Assembly: GCA_002360295.1 (NCBI GenBank)
Contig: DEQI01000111.1
Location: forward strand, 2,680-8,855
DNA length: 6,176 nt
DNA from: Planococcaceae bacterium UBA3370
GTDB lineage: Bacteria; Bacillota; Bacilli; Bacillales_A; Planococcaceae
Direction: 5' to 3'
The notes beneath the pieces were generated by a model, which did no database searches, had not been told where the DNA came from, and saw nothing but the letters and a program-made list of their open reading frames with translations. Every line of letters starts with the position of its first letter. The stretch's first letter is position 1. The translations under genes and the position numbers were made by a program. Below are positions 6,015 through 6,176 of this stretch, in pieces.

Positions 6015-6176
6015 TTATTCAATCGATACATTATATAATCGGTCTGAACCTGTTGGATGAGGTAAGAAACCTTTTACTTCTGCCTTTCCTGCCAGTAAAG
6101 GTATAGAGTGAGCTAAAGGTACCCAAGGCGCTTCTTCATGAATAATGACTTGAGCTTGTTTATAGAGATCGATACG
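6015..6176 (-). CDS. dppA: Dipeptide-binding protein DppA-type, C-terminal 53 residues only
   Basis: The frame is open from the right edge to a TAA at 6015-6017; only the last 53 residues are visible, of about 530-550. They read like the C-terminal end of an SBP_bac_5 peptide-binding protein: LYKQAQVIIHEEAPWVPLAH (4-23), EVKGFLPHPTG (33-43), and the ending NVSIE. By memory, E. coli DppA ends with the same pattern (KQAQV, AHS, EVKG, NVSIE), which supports DppA rather than OppA. In Gram-positives this protein is normally a lipoprotein outside the membrane that hands substrate to DppB/DppC; the signal peptide and lipobox would be outside the window. It is the first visible gene of the dppA-dppB-dppC run. 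Confidence 0.88.
   Translation of the reverse strand, partial: RIDLYKQAQVIIHEEAPWVPLAHSIPLLAGKAEVKGFLPHPTGSDRLYNVSIE

Noticed and set aside
1..6176. CRISPR array, tRNA, rRNA, riboswitch or phage genes
   Set aside because: No spaced direct repeats, tRNA-like cloverleaf, rRNA sequence, recognisable aptamer or phage-type proteins were seen.

Overview
This window looks like chromosomal DNA of a low-GC, endospore-forming-type Firmicute. The basis is AT-rich codon choice, strong AGGAGG-like ribosome binding sites before most genes whose start lies in the window, SigA-like promoters, and protein sequences of Bacillaceae/Planococcaceae type. Lysinibacillus or a close relative is my best guess, but that is inference and no marker gene is present.

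Left part (1-1376, minus strand): a D-2-hydroxyacid dehydrogenase gene, cut by the left edge, lies directly downstream of bcp, a thioredoxin-dependent peroxiredoxin gene. Only one base separates the two and they must share a transcript. A short intergenic region (1262-1376) holds the start signals for bcp to the left and for hemL to the right.

Middle part (1377-3846, plus strand): a stand-alone glutamate-1-semialdehyde 2,1-aminomutase (HemL/GsaB type; it makes 5-aminolevulinate for tetrapyrroles) is followed, 91 bases later, by a membrane protein of the aromatic acid exporter (ArAE/FUSC-like) family. From memory, B. subtilis also keeps gsaB, bcp (ygaF) and a membrane protein gene (ygaE) side by side, so this is probably an old conserved neighbourhood.

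Convergent junction (3847-3989): this gap holds a GC-rich three-stem inverted-repeat element (3856-3947), framed by a 6-base direct repeat. It is followed by a textbook plus-strand terminator hairpin whose right arm and T-tract run into the last codons of the facing gene. The GC-rich element is the least explained structure in the window.

Right part (3990-6176, minus strand): the 3' end of a dipeptide-type ABC importer operon, in transcription order dppA (only its last 53 codons are in the window), a long hairpin, dppB and dppC. No ATPase gene follows dppC, so any dppD/dppF partners must lie upstream of dppA, outside the window, or elsewhere in the genome.

How the genes relate: the bcp unit handles peroxide stress, HemL feeds haem synthesis, and Dpp systems import peptides (in E. 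coli also 5-aminolevulinate and haem). A haem/oxidative-stress theme is possible but not proven. I found no CRISPR array, tRNA, rRNA, complete mobile element or clearly new multi-gene system.
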